NCBI RefSeq assembly: GCF_000797465.1 | Contig: NZ_JSWG01000009.1 | Span: 558,001 to 622,000, forward strand | Source: Psychroserpens jangbogonensis | GTDB taxonomy: Bacteria; Bacteroidota; Bacteroidia; Flavobacteriales; Flavobacteriaceae | DNA length: 64,000 nucleotides | Direction of reading: 5' to 3' | Shown here: positions 1-8,477 of the stretch, piece after piece | Numbering within the stretch: the stretch's first letter is position 1 | Layout of the letters: every line of letters begins with the position of its first letter | Made by a program: the position numbers and the translations under genes | The notes under the pieces: generated by a model | What the model was told of the DNA's origin: nothing | The model's database searches: none | What the model saw: only the letters and a program-made list of their open reading frames with translations

Positions 1-539
1 GGAAAGCTCAAATCGCTCTAGGTTTAAATAGTCCGTCGCAATCTGGTTTTGTGGAAGGATTCGAATCAAAGTCGATGAATTTCCCGACGATTAATGCTGG
101 ATTCCAAAGGATGTTTAAACCCCAATTTGGAGCTAAACTCGATTTTGGATACAATAGATTTTCAAGTGAAGACAATTCACCAGAGTTTAAAATTAATTAT
201 TCTAGAATAAATGTACAAGTTGTATATGATCCTACAGAGAAGCTTACTTTTTTGCCGGAGCAAATTGCTTTAGTAGTTCATGCTGGACCTGGTTATACTT
301 TTGTCAAACCATTAGGTGATTTTGCAAGTAATAAGGTATCGTTTTTAAATGTTATGGCTGGTCTTGAAGTACATTATGGTTTAAGTAAGTTCATGTCTTT
401 GTATACTGATGTGTCTTATATTTTGGGAATGGGAAAAGATTTTGACCCAGTAATTGATGGTTTTGGATCTTTTAACGGAAACCTGTTAACCATTTCCTTC
501 GGAATTACATTCTCGTTAAGTGGATGTCAATATTGTTAA
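1..539 (+). CDS. Outer-membrane beta-barrel protein, 3' part only
   Basis: The reading frame is open from the first bases of the window (reading KAQIALGLNSPSQSGF before the first in-frame GTG at 51), so the gene starts upstream and only about 179 C-terminal residues are present. The visible part alternates short amphipathic strands and turns rich in Gly, Tyr, Phe and Asn (for example LDFGYNRFSS, HAGPGYTFV, LLTISFGITFSL), as expected for a small porin-like or OmpA-type barrel domain. What stands before the barrel, such as a periplasmic or OmpA-C domain, cannot be seen. The stop lies 3 nt before ruvC, so the two are probably co-transcribed. The exact function is unknown; the barrel call is by pattern, not by recognised family motif. 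Confidence 0.6.
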   Translation, partial: KAQIALGLNSPSQSGFVEGFESKSMNFPTINAGFQRMFKPQFGAKLDFGYNRFSSEDNSPEFKINYSRINVQVVYDPTEKLTFLPEQIALVVHAGPGYTFVKPLGDFASNKVSFLNVMAGLEVHYGLSKFMSLYTDVSYILGMGKDFDPVIDGFGSFNGNLLTISFGITFSLSGCQYC

Positions 540-542
540 TCA

Positions 543-1097
543 ATGGCTAAAGAAAAAATCATATTAGGTATTGATCCTGGAACTACAATAATGGGTTTCG
601 GACTCATAAAAGTTGAAGGGAAGACAATGACATTCCTTCAACTCAATGAATTGGACCTAAAAAAATATAGTGATCATTATCTCAAATTAAAACTCATTTT
701 CGAACGTACTATCGAATTGATAGATACGCATCATCCTGATGAAATTGCAATTGAAGCGCCTTTCTTTGGAAAGAATGTTCAAAGTATGTTGAAACTAGGA
801 AGAGCTCAAGGGGTTGCTATGGCAGCAGGATTATCTCGCGAAATCCCAATTACAGAATATGCGCCTAAAAAAATAAAAATGGCGATTACCGGAAATGGAA
901 ATGCCAGTAAAGAGCAAGTGGCAAAAATGCTACAAAGTTTATTAGGGTTAAAAACCTTACCAAAAAATTTAGATTCAATGGATGGTTTAGCAGCTGCAGT
1001 TTGTCATTTTTATAATGAAGGTCGCATTGAAATTGGTAAAAGTTATTCTGGTTGGGGAAGTTTTGTAAAGCAGAATCAAGATCGTGTTAAGAAATAA
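543..1097 (+). CDS. ruvC: Crossover junction endodeoxyribonuclease RuvC
   Basis: RuvC is the dimeric Mg2+-dependent nuclease that resolves Holliday junctions made by RuvAB during recombinational repair. The 184-residue protein has the usual family length and the RNase H-like fold signature. The four acidic catalytic residues are visible: D11 in GIDPGTT, E71 in IEAPFFGK, and D144 and D147 in LDSMDGLAAAVCH. The ATG at 543 gives the expected short N-terminus directly before the first strand. It sits 3 nt after the preceding barrel gene and 21 nt before hemW. ruvA and ruvB are not in this window, so in this genome ruvC is apart from them. Confidence 0.96.
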   Translation: MAKEKIILGIDPGTTIMGFGLIKVEGKTMTFLQLNELDLKKYSDHYLKLKLIFERTIELIDTHHPDEIAIEAPFFGKNVQSMLKLGRAQGVAMAAGLSREIPITEYAPKKIKMAITGNGNASKEQVAKMLQSLLGLKTLPKNLDSMDGLAAAVCHFYNEGRIEIGKSYSGWGSFVKQNQDRVKK

Positions 1098-1118
1098 CTT
1101 TAGTTTATTACATTTTTA

Positions 1119-2279
1119 ATGTCAGGCATCTATATCCACATACCATTCTGCAAACAGGCTTGCCACTATTGCGACTTTCACTTTTCTACAAGTTTAAAGA
1201 AGAGAGATGAGATGGTCGTTGCATTGGCTAAAGAAATTCAACTTAGAAAGGATGAATTTGAGAACATCACAATTGAGACTATTTATTTTGGTGGCGGAAC
1301 TCCAAGTTTACTAACCATTAAAGAACTTAAGTTTTTAATAGACACTGTTTATGGTTCTTATGAAGTGGTATCAACTCCAGAAATTACCCTTGAAGCTAAT
1401 CCTGATGATCTGATTAAAGCAGAACAGTCAGTTCAAACAGAATCTAAGACTATTTTTGAAGACTATAGGAGCATTGGAATCAATCGACTATCAATTGGTA
1501 TTCAATCTTTTTTTGAAGAAGACCTTAAGCTCATGAATCGCGCTCACAATGCTGAAGAAGCAAAAGTATGTTTAGATGTAGCAACGCAATATTTCGATAA
1601 CATTTCAGTCGATTTAATTTATGGCATTCCTGGTTTGAGTAACAATCGTTGGAAGCAAAATATAGAAATAGCCTTATCTTATAACATTCCGCATATTTCA
1701 AGCTATGCATTAACTGTCGAGCCAAAAACGGCTTTAGCAAGTTTTATAAAAAAAGGAATTATTGATAATGTCGATGATGATAAAGCTCATGAGCAATTTC
1801 ATTTGCTTGTCGATACATTGGATCAAAATGGTTTTATTCACTACGAATTATCAAATTTTGGAAAGGAAGATTATTTCAGTAAAAATAATTCTGCCTATTG
1901 GCAAGGGAAATCTTATATAGGCATCGGACCTTCAGCACATTCGTTTAATGGAAAAGAACGTGGTTGGAATGTTCGTAATAATTCGAAATATATTAAGGCG
2001 ATTCAAAGTGAAACGCTTCCAATAGAAACAGAGACTTTAACAACTACAGATCAATACAACGAGTATGTTATGACTGGTTTGAGAACAATTTGGGGAGTGT
2101 CTCTTCATAAAGTTAAAAAAGACTTTGGCACAGTTTTTAAGGATTATCTAATAGAACAATCAGAAGTTTTTATAAATCAACATTTATTGTATATTGATGA
2201 TGAGCATTTACGAGTCACCAAAAAAGGACAATTTTTATGTGATGGAATAGCTTCAGATTTATTTAAAATTAATTTATAG
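1119..2279 (+). CDS. hemW: Radical SAM heme chaperone HemW
   Basis: HemW is the radical SAM protein related to oxygen-independent coproporphyrinogen III oxidase (HemN) that binds and delivers heme rather than oxidising coproporphyrinogen. The 386-residue protein has the cluster motif C11-x3-C15-x2-C18 followed by D19-F20 (FCKQACHYCDF), the CDF form typical of HemW, whereas HemN has CxC. A SAM-binding GGGTPS stretch lies at 58-63, and NRLSIGIQSF and the HemN C-terminal-type domain follow. The N-terminal extension of true HemN is absent, which also favours HemW. Its TAG stop shares its last base with the GTG start of the next gene, so translation is likely coupled. Confidence 0.93.
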   Translation: MSGIYIHIPFCKQACHYCDFHFSTSLKKRDEMVVALAKEIQLRKDEFENITIETIYFGGGTPSLLTIKELKFLIDTVYGSYEVVSTPEITLEANPDDLIKAEQSVQTESKTIFEDYRSIGINRLSIGIQSFFEEDLKLMNRAHNAEEAKVCLDVATQYFDNISVDLIYGIPGLSNNRWKQNIEIALSYNIPHISSYALTVEPKTALASFIKKGIIDNVDDDKAHEQFHLLVDTLDQNGFIHYELSNFGKEDYFSKNNSAYWQGKSYIGIGPSAHSFNGKERGWNVRNNSKYIKAIQSETLPIETETLTTTDQYNEYVMTGLRTIWGVSLHKVKKDFGTVFKDYLIEQSEVFINQHLLYIDDEHLRVTKKGQFLCDGIASDLFKINL

Positions 2280-3046
2280 TGTTAGCAACAATACAATACA
2301 ACTCAAGAAAACTACAAGTAGACTTATCACAACCTTTGGATATCTCAATACCAATGCGAGCCACAAAATCGAATGTGAATGCATGGTATATTGATGAGCC
2401 AAAAATAGAACCTGTAAAAACAGATGATTGGATTGGAAGTGTTGCAGAAGGTGCAGACGTGAATTTCAATAACATTCAGTTTAATCCGCACGCTCATGGA
2501 ACACATACTGAATGTGTAGGTCACATCACCAAAGAATTTCATTCTGTAAATAAAAATCTTAAACAGTTTTTCTTTTTAGCGGAAGTGATTACCGTTGCTC
2601 CTGAACAAGAAGGTGAAGATACTGTGATTTCAAAAAAACAATTCCAGTTCGCATTAGGCAATAAAAAGCGCGATGCTATTGTGATAAGAACAATTCCAAA
2701 TATGAAGGATAAATTGTCTAAACAATATTCAAAAACCAATTGGACGTATTTAAAAGAAGATGCTGTTGAATATTTAGTAAGCAAAGGGATAAAGCATTTG
2801 TTAATTGATTTGCCAAGTGTTGATAAAGAAGAAGATGGAGGCGAACTTAAAGCTCATAAAGCCTTTTGGAATTTTAATGGCAAACTTCGGAAAGATTGCA
2901 CAATAACCGAATTTATATACGTCTCAAATAAAATAGATGATGGTGAGTATATGCTAAATTTGCAAATTGCTCCTTTTGAAAATGATGCCTCACCAAGTAA
3001 ACCGGTTTTATTTAAAGTTCTTAATAATATAAAAGTGAATTTTTAG
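2279..3046 (+). CDS. Cyclase-family metal-dependent hydrolase (kynurenine formamidase-like)
   Basis: This 255-residue protein belongs to the cyclase family (PF04199), metal-dependent hydrolases that include bacterial kynurenine formamidase and isatin hydrolase. The metal motif is a variant: residues 71-82 read HAHGTHTECVGH where the family usually has HxGTHxDxPxH, so the ligand Asp is Glu78 and the first His is shifted. The start is GTG at 2279, overlapping the hemW stop by one base; the next ATG (codon 26) would cut off the first strand, so GTG is preferred. Without kynurenine-pathway neighbours the substrate is unknown. A formamidase or amidohydrolase acting in the cytoplasm is the most I can infer. 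Confidence 0.75.
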   Translation: MLATIQYNSRKLQVDLSQPLDISIPMRATKSNVNAWYIDEPKIEPVKTDDWIGSVAEGADVNFNNIQFNPHAHGTHTECVGHITKEFHSVNKNLKQFFFLAEVITVAPEQEGEDTVISKKQFQFALGNKKRDAIVIRTIPNMKDKLSKQYSKTNWTYLKEDAVEYLVSKGIKHLLIDLPSVDKEEDGGELKAHKAFWNFNGKLRKDCTITEFIYVSNKIDDGEYMLNLQIAPFENDASPSKPVLFKVLNNIKVNF

Positions 3047-3082
3047 TCTTTATTAAGAATCTTTAAAGCAATTACAATTAAT

Positions 3083-3694
3083 ATGGAAACATTTTTTATC
3101 ATTATCATAAGTATCTTAGTAACCTTAGCCATTGTTACTATAGTCAAACAATTCAGTATAAAAAAACGAACAAATTCTCAATCTGTTATCCTATTAGATA
3201 AGATTAAGAAAGTTTGTAAGTTTATTACTGTTGAAGGTGATTTCGCCGAGATATATCATTATGAAGACGTTAAAGAACGTTTTCTAAAACTAGTAACTAG
3301 TCGTAAAAAAGCATTGGTGATTATTAATGCCAAAGCACATGTTGGTTTTGATTTGTCTAAAATTCAATTAGAGTCTGATACTAAAACTAAAACAGTAAAA
3401 CTATTTCATTTTCCGCAGCCAGAAGTACTATCTATTGAAACCGATTTAAATTATTATGATAAGACTGATGGTATGTTTAATAAGTTTGAAGCTTCAGATT
3501 TAACCGAATTACACAACGAGGCTAAACTTCATATTATGAATAAAGTGCCAGAAAGTGGTTTGTATGAAATCGCAAAAAAAGAAGCGCTAGATTCAGTATT
3601 ACTTATAGAAACCATTGTTCATACTATAGGTTGGAAGCTAGATTATTCTGCTTTAAAAATTGAAGATAAAACACCAAAAAAAATTAAGGAGTGA
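3083..3694 (+). CDS. DUF4230 membrane-anchored protein
   Basis: This 203-residue protein starts with one hydrophobic helix (about residues 3-21, rich in Ile and Val) followed by a basic stretch KQFSIKKR, giving a single N-terminal membrane anchor. The rest is a soluble domain resembling DUF4230 (for example VCKFITVEGDFAEIYHYEDVKE and NAKAHVGFDLSKIQ). Members of this family are common in Bacteroidota and Firmicutes and have no established biochemical role. The stop overlaps the GTG start of the next gene by four bases (GTGA), pointing to translational coupling with a GNAT acetyltransferase. Confidence 0.7.
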   Translation: METFFIIIISILVTLAIVTIVKQFSIKKRTNSQSVILLDKIKKVCKFITVEGDFAEIYHYEDVKERFLKLVTSRKKALVIINAKAHVGFDLSKIQLESDTKTKTVKLFHFPQPEVLSIETDLNYYDKTDGMFNKFEASDLTELHNEAKLHIMNKVPESGLYEIAKKEALDSVLLIETIVHTIGWKLDYSALKIEDKTPKKIKE

Positions 3695-4092
3695 TAGAAA
3701 TATCCAAAGACAAATCACGTTTAGATATTAACCTGATTCATGAGTTTTTGACCGATACTTATTGGGCTAAAGGCAGAACAAAAGATGAAGTAAAAACATC
3801 AATTGAGCATTCTTTGTGTTTTGGCGTTTACATAGATAATAAACAAATAGGATTTGCTCGTATAGCTACCGATTATGTGGTTTTTGCCTACTTAATGGAT
3901 GTATTTATTCTTACTGAACACAGAGGGAAAGGTTATTCTAAGCAATTAATGAAAGTTGTAAATGAAGAACCTTTGCTTAAATCTTGCAAGGTTTGGATGT
4001 TAAAAACTTCAGATGCTCATAAGCTTTATAATCAGTTTGGATATAGTGAGCTGAAGTATCCTGAAAAAGTAATGGAACGCTTAATAAAATGA
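3691..4092 (+). CDS. GNAT-family N-acetyltransferase
   Basis: GNAT enzymes transfer an acetyl group from acetyl-CoA to an amine of a protein or small molecule. This 133-residue protein is a single compact GNAT domain. Strand 4 (VFAYLMDVFIL) is followed by the acetyl-CoA pyrophosphate-binding loop HRGKGYS at 77-83 (R/QxxGxG/A pattern), and a C-terminal YNQFGYSEL segment is typical of the family. The start is GTG at 3691 in a GTGA overlap with the upstream stop; there is no ATG early enough to keep the first strand. The stop in turn overlaps the next ATG as ATGA. The substrate cannot be predicted. Confidence 0.85.
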   Translation: MIEISKDKSRLDINLIHEFLTDTYWAKGRTKDEVKTSIEHSLCFGVYIDNKQIGFARIATDYVVFAYLMDVFILTEHRGKGYSKQLMKVVNEEPLLKSCKVWMLKTSDAHKLYNQFGYSELKYPEKVMERLIK

Positions 4093-4451
4093 ACATAGAA
4101 CAACTAAGAGAATACTGCCTCAAGAAAAAAGGAGTAACTGATGGATTTCCTTTCGATCAAGATACCCTTGTGTTTAAAGTATTAGGAAAAATGTTTGCTC
4201 TATTCCCATTAGAAAAATGGGAGAAAGGCGAAGGATCGGTCAATCTAAAATGTGATCCGGAATATTCAGAAGAGTTACGTGCCGAATATGAAAGTATTAC
4301 TGCTGGTTGGCATATGAGTAAAAAACATTGGAATTCAGTGTATATCTACAAAGGCGAATTGCAGCCTAAATTTATTTTGGAGTTAATTGATCATTCTTAT
4401 GATATGGTCGTTAAAGGCATGACTAAAAAAATGAGAGAAAGCTTAAAATAA
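4089..4451 (+). CDS. MmcQ/YjbR family protein
   Basis: This 120-residue protein matches the MmcQ/YjbR family, small cytoplasmic proteins with a CyaY-like fold that are often annotated as DNA-binding. Recognisable segments are LREYCLKKKGVTDGFPFD at the N-terminus, VFKVLGKMFALF, and GWHMSKKHWNSVYI, where the Trp and His-rich loop is the family hallmark. It fills nearly the whole family length. It starts in an ATGA overlap with the acetyltransferase stop, so it is the third coupled gene in a row. The physiological role of the family is not established. Confidence 0.85.
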   Translation: MNIEQLREYCLKKKGVTDGFPFDQDTLVFKVLGKMFALFPLEKWEKGEGSVNLKCDPEYSEELRAEYESITAGWHMSKKHWNSVYIYKGELQPKFILELIDHSYDMVVKGMTKKMRESLK

Positions 4452-4482
4452 TAACAGTACTTTTGAATCATAAAATATAACA

Positions 4483-5061
4483 ATGAGTTTAGAAAGAGAA
4501 TTAAATAAGAGAGCAGATAGTAAATGTGAATTATGTGGTAATGACGAACATTTAAAAGTCTATACACTTGCTCCTATAAAAGATGAAAGTTTAAATAAAT
4601 CGATTTTAGCATGTAAAATATGTGTTAGCCAAATTGAAGATCCAGAAACGACAGACCCAAACCATTGGAGATGTTTAAACGATAGTATGTGGAGCGAGCA
4701 TCAAGCTGTGCAAGTTACTGCTTGGAGAATGTTGTCTAGATTGAGAGAAGAAGGTTGGCCTAAAGATTTGCTAGATATGATGTATTTGGAAGATGAGGTT
4801 TTAGAATTTGCTAAATCTACAGGTGAAGGTGAGGCAGATCCAGAAAAGTTAATTCATAGAGATGTTAATGGTGTAGTACTTCAAGTAGGAGATTCTGTAG
4901 TACTTATAAAAGATTTAAAAGTGAAAGGTTCTAGCTTGGTTGCTAAACAAGGAACTGCCGTTAGAAACATTCGATTAGATCACGAAAACGAAAAGTATAT
5001 TGAAGGTAAAGTTGGTCCTACGCTAACTGTTATAATTACTGACTACGTGAAGAAAATATAG
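4483..5061 (+). CDS. PhnA domain-containing zinc-ribbon protein
   Basis: This 192-residue protein has an N-terminal zinc ribbon with C15-x2-C18 and C44-x2-C47, a middle region unique to the Bacteroidota form, and a C-terminal PhnA domain at about 125-190 (DVNGVVLQVGDSVVLIKDL and so on), an SH3-like barrel. E. coli YjdM/PhnA has the same ribbon plus barrel in a shorter form. The name came from the phosphonate operon, but no phosphonate genes are nearby here and the family's role is not settled. It is the last gene before the strong terminator at 5081-5111, so it closes the ruvC-hemW run. Confidence 0.85.
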   Translation: MSLERELNKRADSKCELCGNDEHLKVYTLAPIKDESLNKSILACKICVSQIEDPETTDPNHWRCLNDSMWSEHQAVQVTAWRMLSRLREEGWPKDLLDMMYLEDEVLEFAKSTGEGEADPEKLIHRDVNGVVLQVGDSVVLIKDLKVKGSSLVAKQGTAVRNIRLDHENEKYIEGKVGPTLTVIITDYVKKI

Positions 5062-5080
5062 TTCTATAAACACAAATACA

Positions 5081-5111
5081 AAAAGGCTTGCAAGAAATTG
5101 CAAGCCTTTTT
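5081..5111 (+). terminator. Rho-independent terminator after the PhnA gene
   Basis: A perfect 13-bp stem AAAAGGCTTGCAA / TTGCAAGCCTTTT encloses a 5-nt loop and ends in a run of five T. It begins 19 nt after the PhnA-domain stop and closes the plus-strand gene run. The A-rich upstream arm means it could also act on the minus strand. Confidence 0.9.
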
Positions 5112-5333
5112 CAGTTAATCAATAGTATTGTATTATGCAGTAAGCTTTGTTACTAAGGATTTTAAAAGATAATTATCCATTCTTTTTTTTGTATATTACA
5201 TTTTATTCATCTCCACACGAAAAAATAAATAGTATCCTATTTAAATTATTTATTTTCCCAGATTAAGGTTGTCCCAAATTAACATTAAGTATTTTATTAT
5301 TAATCAATTATACTAATCTTAATTTTTAAAATT

Positions 5334-6161
5334 ATGAAAACAACCATTAATTTTTTTGTTGCAATAGCTGTATTTGCATTGCTATTTTCTACCACAATGT
5401 CTGCACAAGATGCCAAAGCTGACCAAGCAGGACCTCAATATTATGTTATAACTACCATGCATTGGGATTTAGACTATGATACAGAAGACTCATGGGATGA
5501 GGTTGAGAAAGAATATCTTGATAAAGTCACTATGAAAAATGAGCATATTATGGGTTCTGGATTTTTTGTTCACCGCTGGACAAGTGATAATACCGAACTT
5601 AGGTATGTGCGAGTATTTGCGAATTGGGATGCAATTGAAAAAGCAGGAATACGAAACGCAGAACTTGAAAAAGAAGCGTGGCCTGATGAAGCAGCAAGAG
5701 ACGCTTTTTTAAAAAAACAAGGAGATTTTTATTCAATAGATCATTCTGATGAAATTTATGCAGTAATGCCTGGCTCAAAAATCATGGCAAACAAGCCTAC
5801 AGAAGATATGATTTTGTATCTACAAACAAGACATTTTGCCTATCCAGAAGATGGTTCTGCTGAAGAATTTAATAAACTTAGAATGGAGTACGTTGAAAAT
5901 GTAATTCACAAAAATGAAACGATAAAGGCATATTATCCACATAGTCATGCTTGGGGAGCAGATAGAACAGTATTTATGCAAGCTTATATATTAGATAATA
6001 TGGAAGATTTAGAAAACATGGGAGAAAAAAACGGAGAGCTTTTTAATGCACATTGGACAGATGAAGCTTCAAGAAATGCTTTTGGAAAGACAATGAGTAA
6101 ATATCTTGCTCCAAATCATGGAGATGAAATATTTACATCTATAGCTGGTCTAAGTAAATAA
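5334..6161 (+). CDS. Secreted protein with two tandem alpha/beta-barrel-like repeats
   Basis: The function is not recognised. The 275-residue protein has a clear Sec signal peptide (MKTTINFFVAIAVFALLFST, cleavage probably after TMSA-QD). The mature part is an internal duplication: residues about 35-147 and 160-273 each start with a strand (YYVITTMHW; MILYLQTRHF), contain a Glu-rich helix and a VFANWD / MQAYILDN strand, and end in the same closing motif, DHSDEIYAVMPG and NHGDEIFTSIAG. This layout resembles tandem dimeric alpha-beta barrel (NIPSNAP/EthD-like) domains. No metal or heme motif is obvious. It stands alone between two terminators, so it is probably monocistronic. Confidence 0.6.
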   Translation: MKTTINFFVAIAVFALLFSTTMSAQDAKADQAGPQYYVITTMHWDLDYDTEDSWDEVEKEYLDKVTMKNEHIMGSGFFVHRWTSDNTELRYVRVFANWDAIEKAGIRNAELEKEAWPDEAARDAFLKKQGDFYSIDHSDEIYAVMPGSKIMANKPTEDMILYLQTRHFAYPEDGSAEEFNKLRMEYVENVIHKNETIKAYYPHSHAWGADRTVFMQAYILDNMEDLENMGEKNGELFNAHWTDEASRNAFGKTMSKYLAPNHGDEIFTSIAGLSK

Positions 6162-6176
6162 AAAAATAATAGTTTT

Positions 6177-6208
6177 AAAAAGAGAGAGTTGAAAGACTCT
6201 CTCTTTTT
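6177..6208 (+). terminator. Rho-independent terminator of the secreted duplicated protein
   Basis: A 13-bp perfect stem AAAAAGAGAGAGT / ACTCTCTCTTTTT with a 6-nt loop and T-rich end lies 15 nt after the stop codon. Confidence 0.9.
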
Positions 6209-6285
6209 ATTTAGTAATGTTTTAAGTTAACAACGCCTTAATGAAATATAAATATTAATTTAGTGAAGAAATATAAAATTTCATA

Positions 6286-6552
6286 ATGTTAGAGACAAGA
6301 CCAACTTGTGAAAACTGTAATAAAGCATTGCCTTTCGATTCTTCTGAAGCGATGATTTGTACATTTGAATGTACGTTTTGTAAAGAATGTGTTGAAACAG
6401 TTTTAGAACATGTTTGTCCTAATTGTGGAGGTGGTTTTGAAAAACGTCCAACTCGCCCTAAAAATTTATTGAAAAAATATCCTGTTTCAACAACTATTGT
6501 GCATAAGCCTGTTGATCTAAAAAAACATCAAGAACGATTAAATAAAAATTAA
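6286..6552 (+). CDS. DUF1272 Cys-rich (zinc-finger-like) protein
   Basis: This 88-residue cytoplasmic protein belongs to DUF1272. Eight cysteines in four pairs (C8/C11, C25/C29, C32/C35, C44/C47) look like a RING-like two-zinc finger, and the segment CPNCGGGFEKRPTRP is characteristic of the family. The C-terminal 30 residues are Lys-rich. The family's function is unknown; by shape, nucleic-acid or protein binding is plausible, not shown. Its stop is 4 nt from the next ATG, so it is probably co-transcribed with the DUF885 gene. Confidence 0.85.
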   Translation: MLETRPTCENCNKALPFDSSEAMICTFECTFCKECVETVLEHVCPNCGGGFEKRPTRPKNLLKKYPVSTTIVHKPVDLKKHQERLNKN

Positions 6553-6556
6553 ATTC

Positions 6557-8290
6557 ATGTCCTATTTTAAATTTCTAATAGTTGCCTTATCTTTTAGTCT
6601 TCTTTCAGTTCAAGATGTGGTTAAATCAGATTCGAGTTCAAAAGATTTCAATGCTATAATTGAAAACTATCAAGATCACGAAGGTTATGACAGAAATGAA
6701 TATCCATTAGGACTTTTTACAAAAGATTATTATAAATCTGAAGCTGAATTTGCTAAAGTAAAATTAGTTGAGCTTTCTAAAATTAATCCAGAGACACTCA
6801 GTGGAACTGAACAAATTTCATTTACACTATTAAAGTTTGTGTTACAAGATCAAATTGATTTTTATGATTTTGAAGGCTATTTAAATCCGTTATTATCTGA
6901 TTCAGGGTTTCACTCCAATTTAACTTATGAAGTGCGACCACTAGCAAACTATTGGCAAGTTAGAGAATATCTGAAAAAGCTAAATGCTATTCCTGAATTT
7001 GTAAATCAAAATTTGGCGCACTTAAGAGAAGGTTTAGAAAAAGGTGTGTCGCAACCAAGAATTATTTTTGAAGGTTATGAGTCTACTTACGATACGCATA
7101 TCGTTGCTGATTTTGAAGACAGTTTTTACTATTCGCCATTTAAAAACCTTCCTAGTGATTTGAGTAAAAGCCAGAAAGATTCAGTTTTAACGGCTGCAAA
7201 AACAGCTATTAAAACCAACGTGACTCCTCAATTCAAAAGAATTAAGACGTTTTTTGAAACTGAATACTTACCAAAAACAAGAACAACCTTAGGAGTTTCT
7301 GAAACACCTAATGGAAACGCCTATTATCAAAACAGAATTAATTATTATACAACGAGTACACAGTATAGTGCTGATGATATTCATCAAATCGGACTCAAGG
7401 AAGTTTCTCGGATAAAATCTGAAATGGAAACGATTATCAGTGATTTAAACTTCAAGGGAAGCTTTGAAGATTTCTTTCATTTTTTAAGAACTGACAAACA
7501 GTTTTATGCAGATACACCAGAACAACTATTAATGATAGCTAGAGATATGGCAAAACGTGCAGATGCACAATTACCACGTTTCTTTAAAACTTTGCCTCGT
7601 AAACCTTATGGTGTGGCTCCAGTTCCGGATGCAATTGCACCAAAATATACAACAGGTCGTTATATTGGTACTACAAAAGAAAGTACAAATCCAGGTTATT
7701 ATTGGGTGAACACCTATAATTTACCAAGTAGAACTTTATATACTATGCCATCGTTAACAGTTCATGAAGCCGTTCCTGGTCATCATTTGCAAGGGAGTTT
7801 AAATAATGAATTAGGCGACAGCATTCCTAGATTTAGAAAAAACCTGTACTTATCTGCATATGGAGAGGGTTGGGGTTTGTACTGTGAGTTTTTAGCCGAA
7901 GAAATGGGAATGTACACTACACCTTACGAACAGTTTGGGAAGCTTACATATGAAATGTGGAGAGCTTGTAGATTGGTTGTTGATACTGGCATTCATGCTA
8001 AAGGCTGGACACGTGAACAAGTCGTGGATTATATGGCTTCAAATACAGCATTATCTCTTCATGAAATTAATACGGAAACAGATCGATATATTTCTTGGCC
8101 AGGACAAGCCTTATCGTACAAAATAGGCGAGCTTAAAATCAGAGAACTTCGCACAAAGGCTGAGACCACTTTAGGTTTAAAATTTGATATTAGAGAGTTT
8201 CATGATGTTATTTTAAATCAAGGAACAGTTACACTAGCTATTTTAGAGGATAGAATCAACGATTATATTTCAAAAGTAAATTCCGATTAA
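6557..8290 (+). CDS. DUF885 family secreted metallopeptidase-like protein
   Basis: The 577-residue protein has the typical length of DUF885 (PF05960). A hydrophobic N-terminus (FKFLIVALSFSLLS) suggests export to the periplasm. The family motif HEAVPGHH at residues 403-410 includes an HExxxHH-type zinc site, and GEGWGLYCEFLAEEMG downstream supplies the likely third ligand. Other family landmarks are ANYWQVREYL, YYWVNTYNLPSR and QALSYKIGELKI. Proteins of this family are thought to be peptidases, but substrates are mostly untested. It is likely expressed with the upstream DUF1272 gene. Confidence 0.85.
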   Translation: MSYFKFLIVALSFSLLSVQDVVKSDSSSKDFNAIIENYQDHEGYDRNEYPLGLFTKDYYKSEAEFAKVKLVELSKINPETLSGTEQISFTLLKFVLQDQIDFYDFEGYLNPLLSDSGFHSNLTYEVRPLANYWQVREYLKKLNAIPEFVNQNLAHLREGLEKGVSQPRIIFEGYESTYDTHIVADFEDSFYYSPFKNLPSDLSKSQKDSVLTAAKTAIKTNVTPQFKRIKTFFETEYLPKTRTTLGVSETPNGNAYYQNRINYYTTSTQYSADDIHQIGLKEVSRIKSEMETIISDLNFKGSFEDFFHFLRTDKQFYADTPEQLLMIARDMAKRADAQLPRFFKTLPRKPYGVAPVPDAIAPKYTTGRYIGTTKESTNPGYYWVNTYNLPSRTLYTMPSLTVHEAVPGHHLQGSLNNELGDSIPRFRKNLYLSAYGEGWGLYCEFLAEEMGMYTTPYEQFGKLTYEMWRACRLVVDTGIHAKGWTREQVVDYMASNTALSLHEINTETDRYISWPGQALSYKIGELKIRELRTKAETTLGLKFDIREFHDVILNQGTVTLAILEDRINDYISKVNSD

Positions 8291-8477
8291 GTCTTTTAAA
8301 ATACTGTGAGTGTGTATTTTATCGGATAAAAAATGCCATTCATGAACGAAATCTTACCAATTATACATTTAGTCGAGTAAATAGCATAAGCTGTTTAGAT
8401 TGTCGCATATTTATATCACAAATCATTGATTATAGCGCCAAAATTTACAGTAAAATTAACCTTATAATGCTATTATT

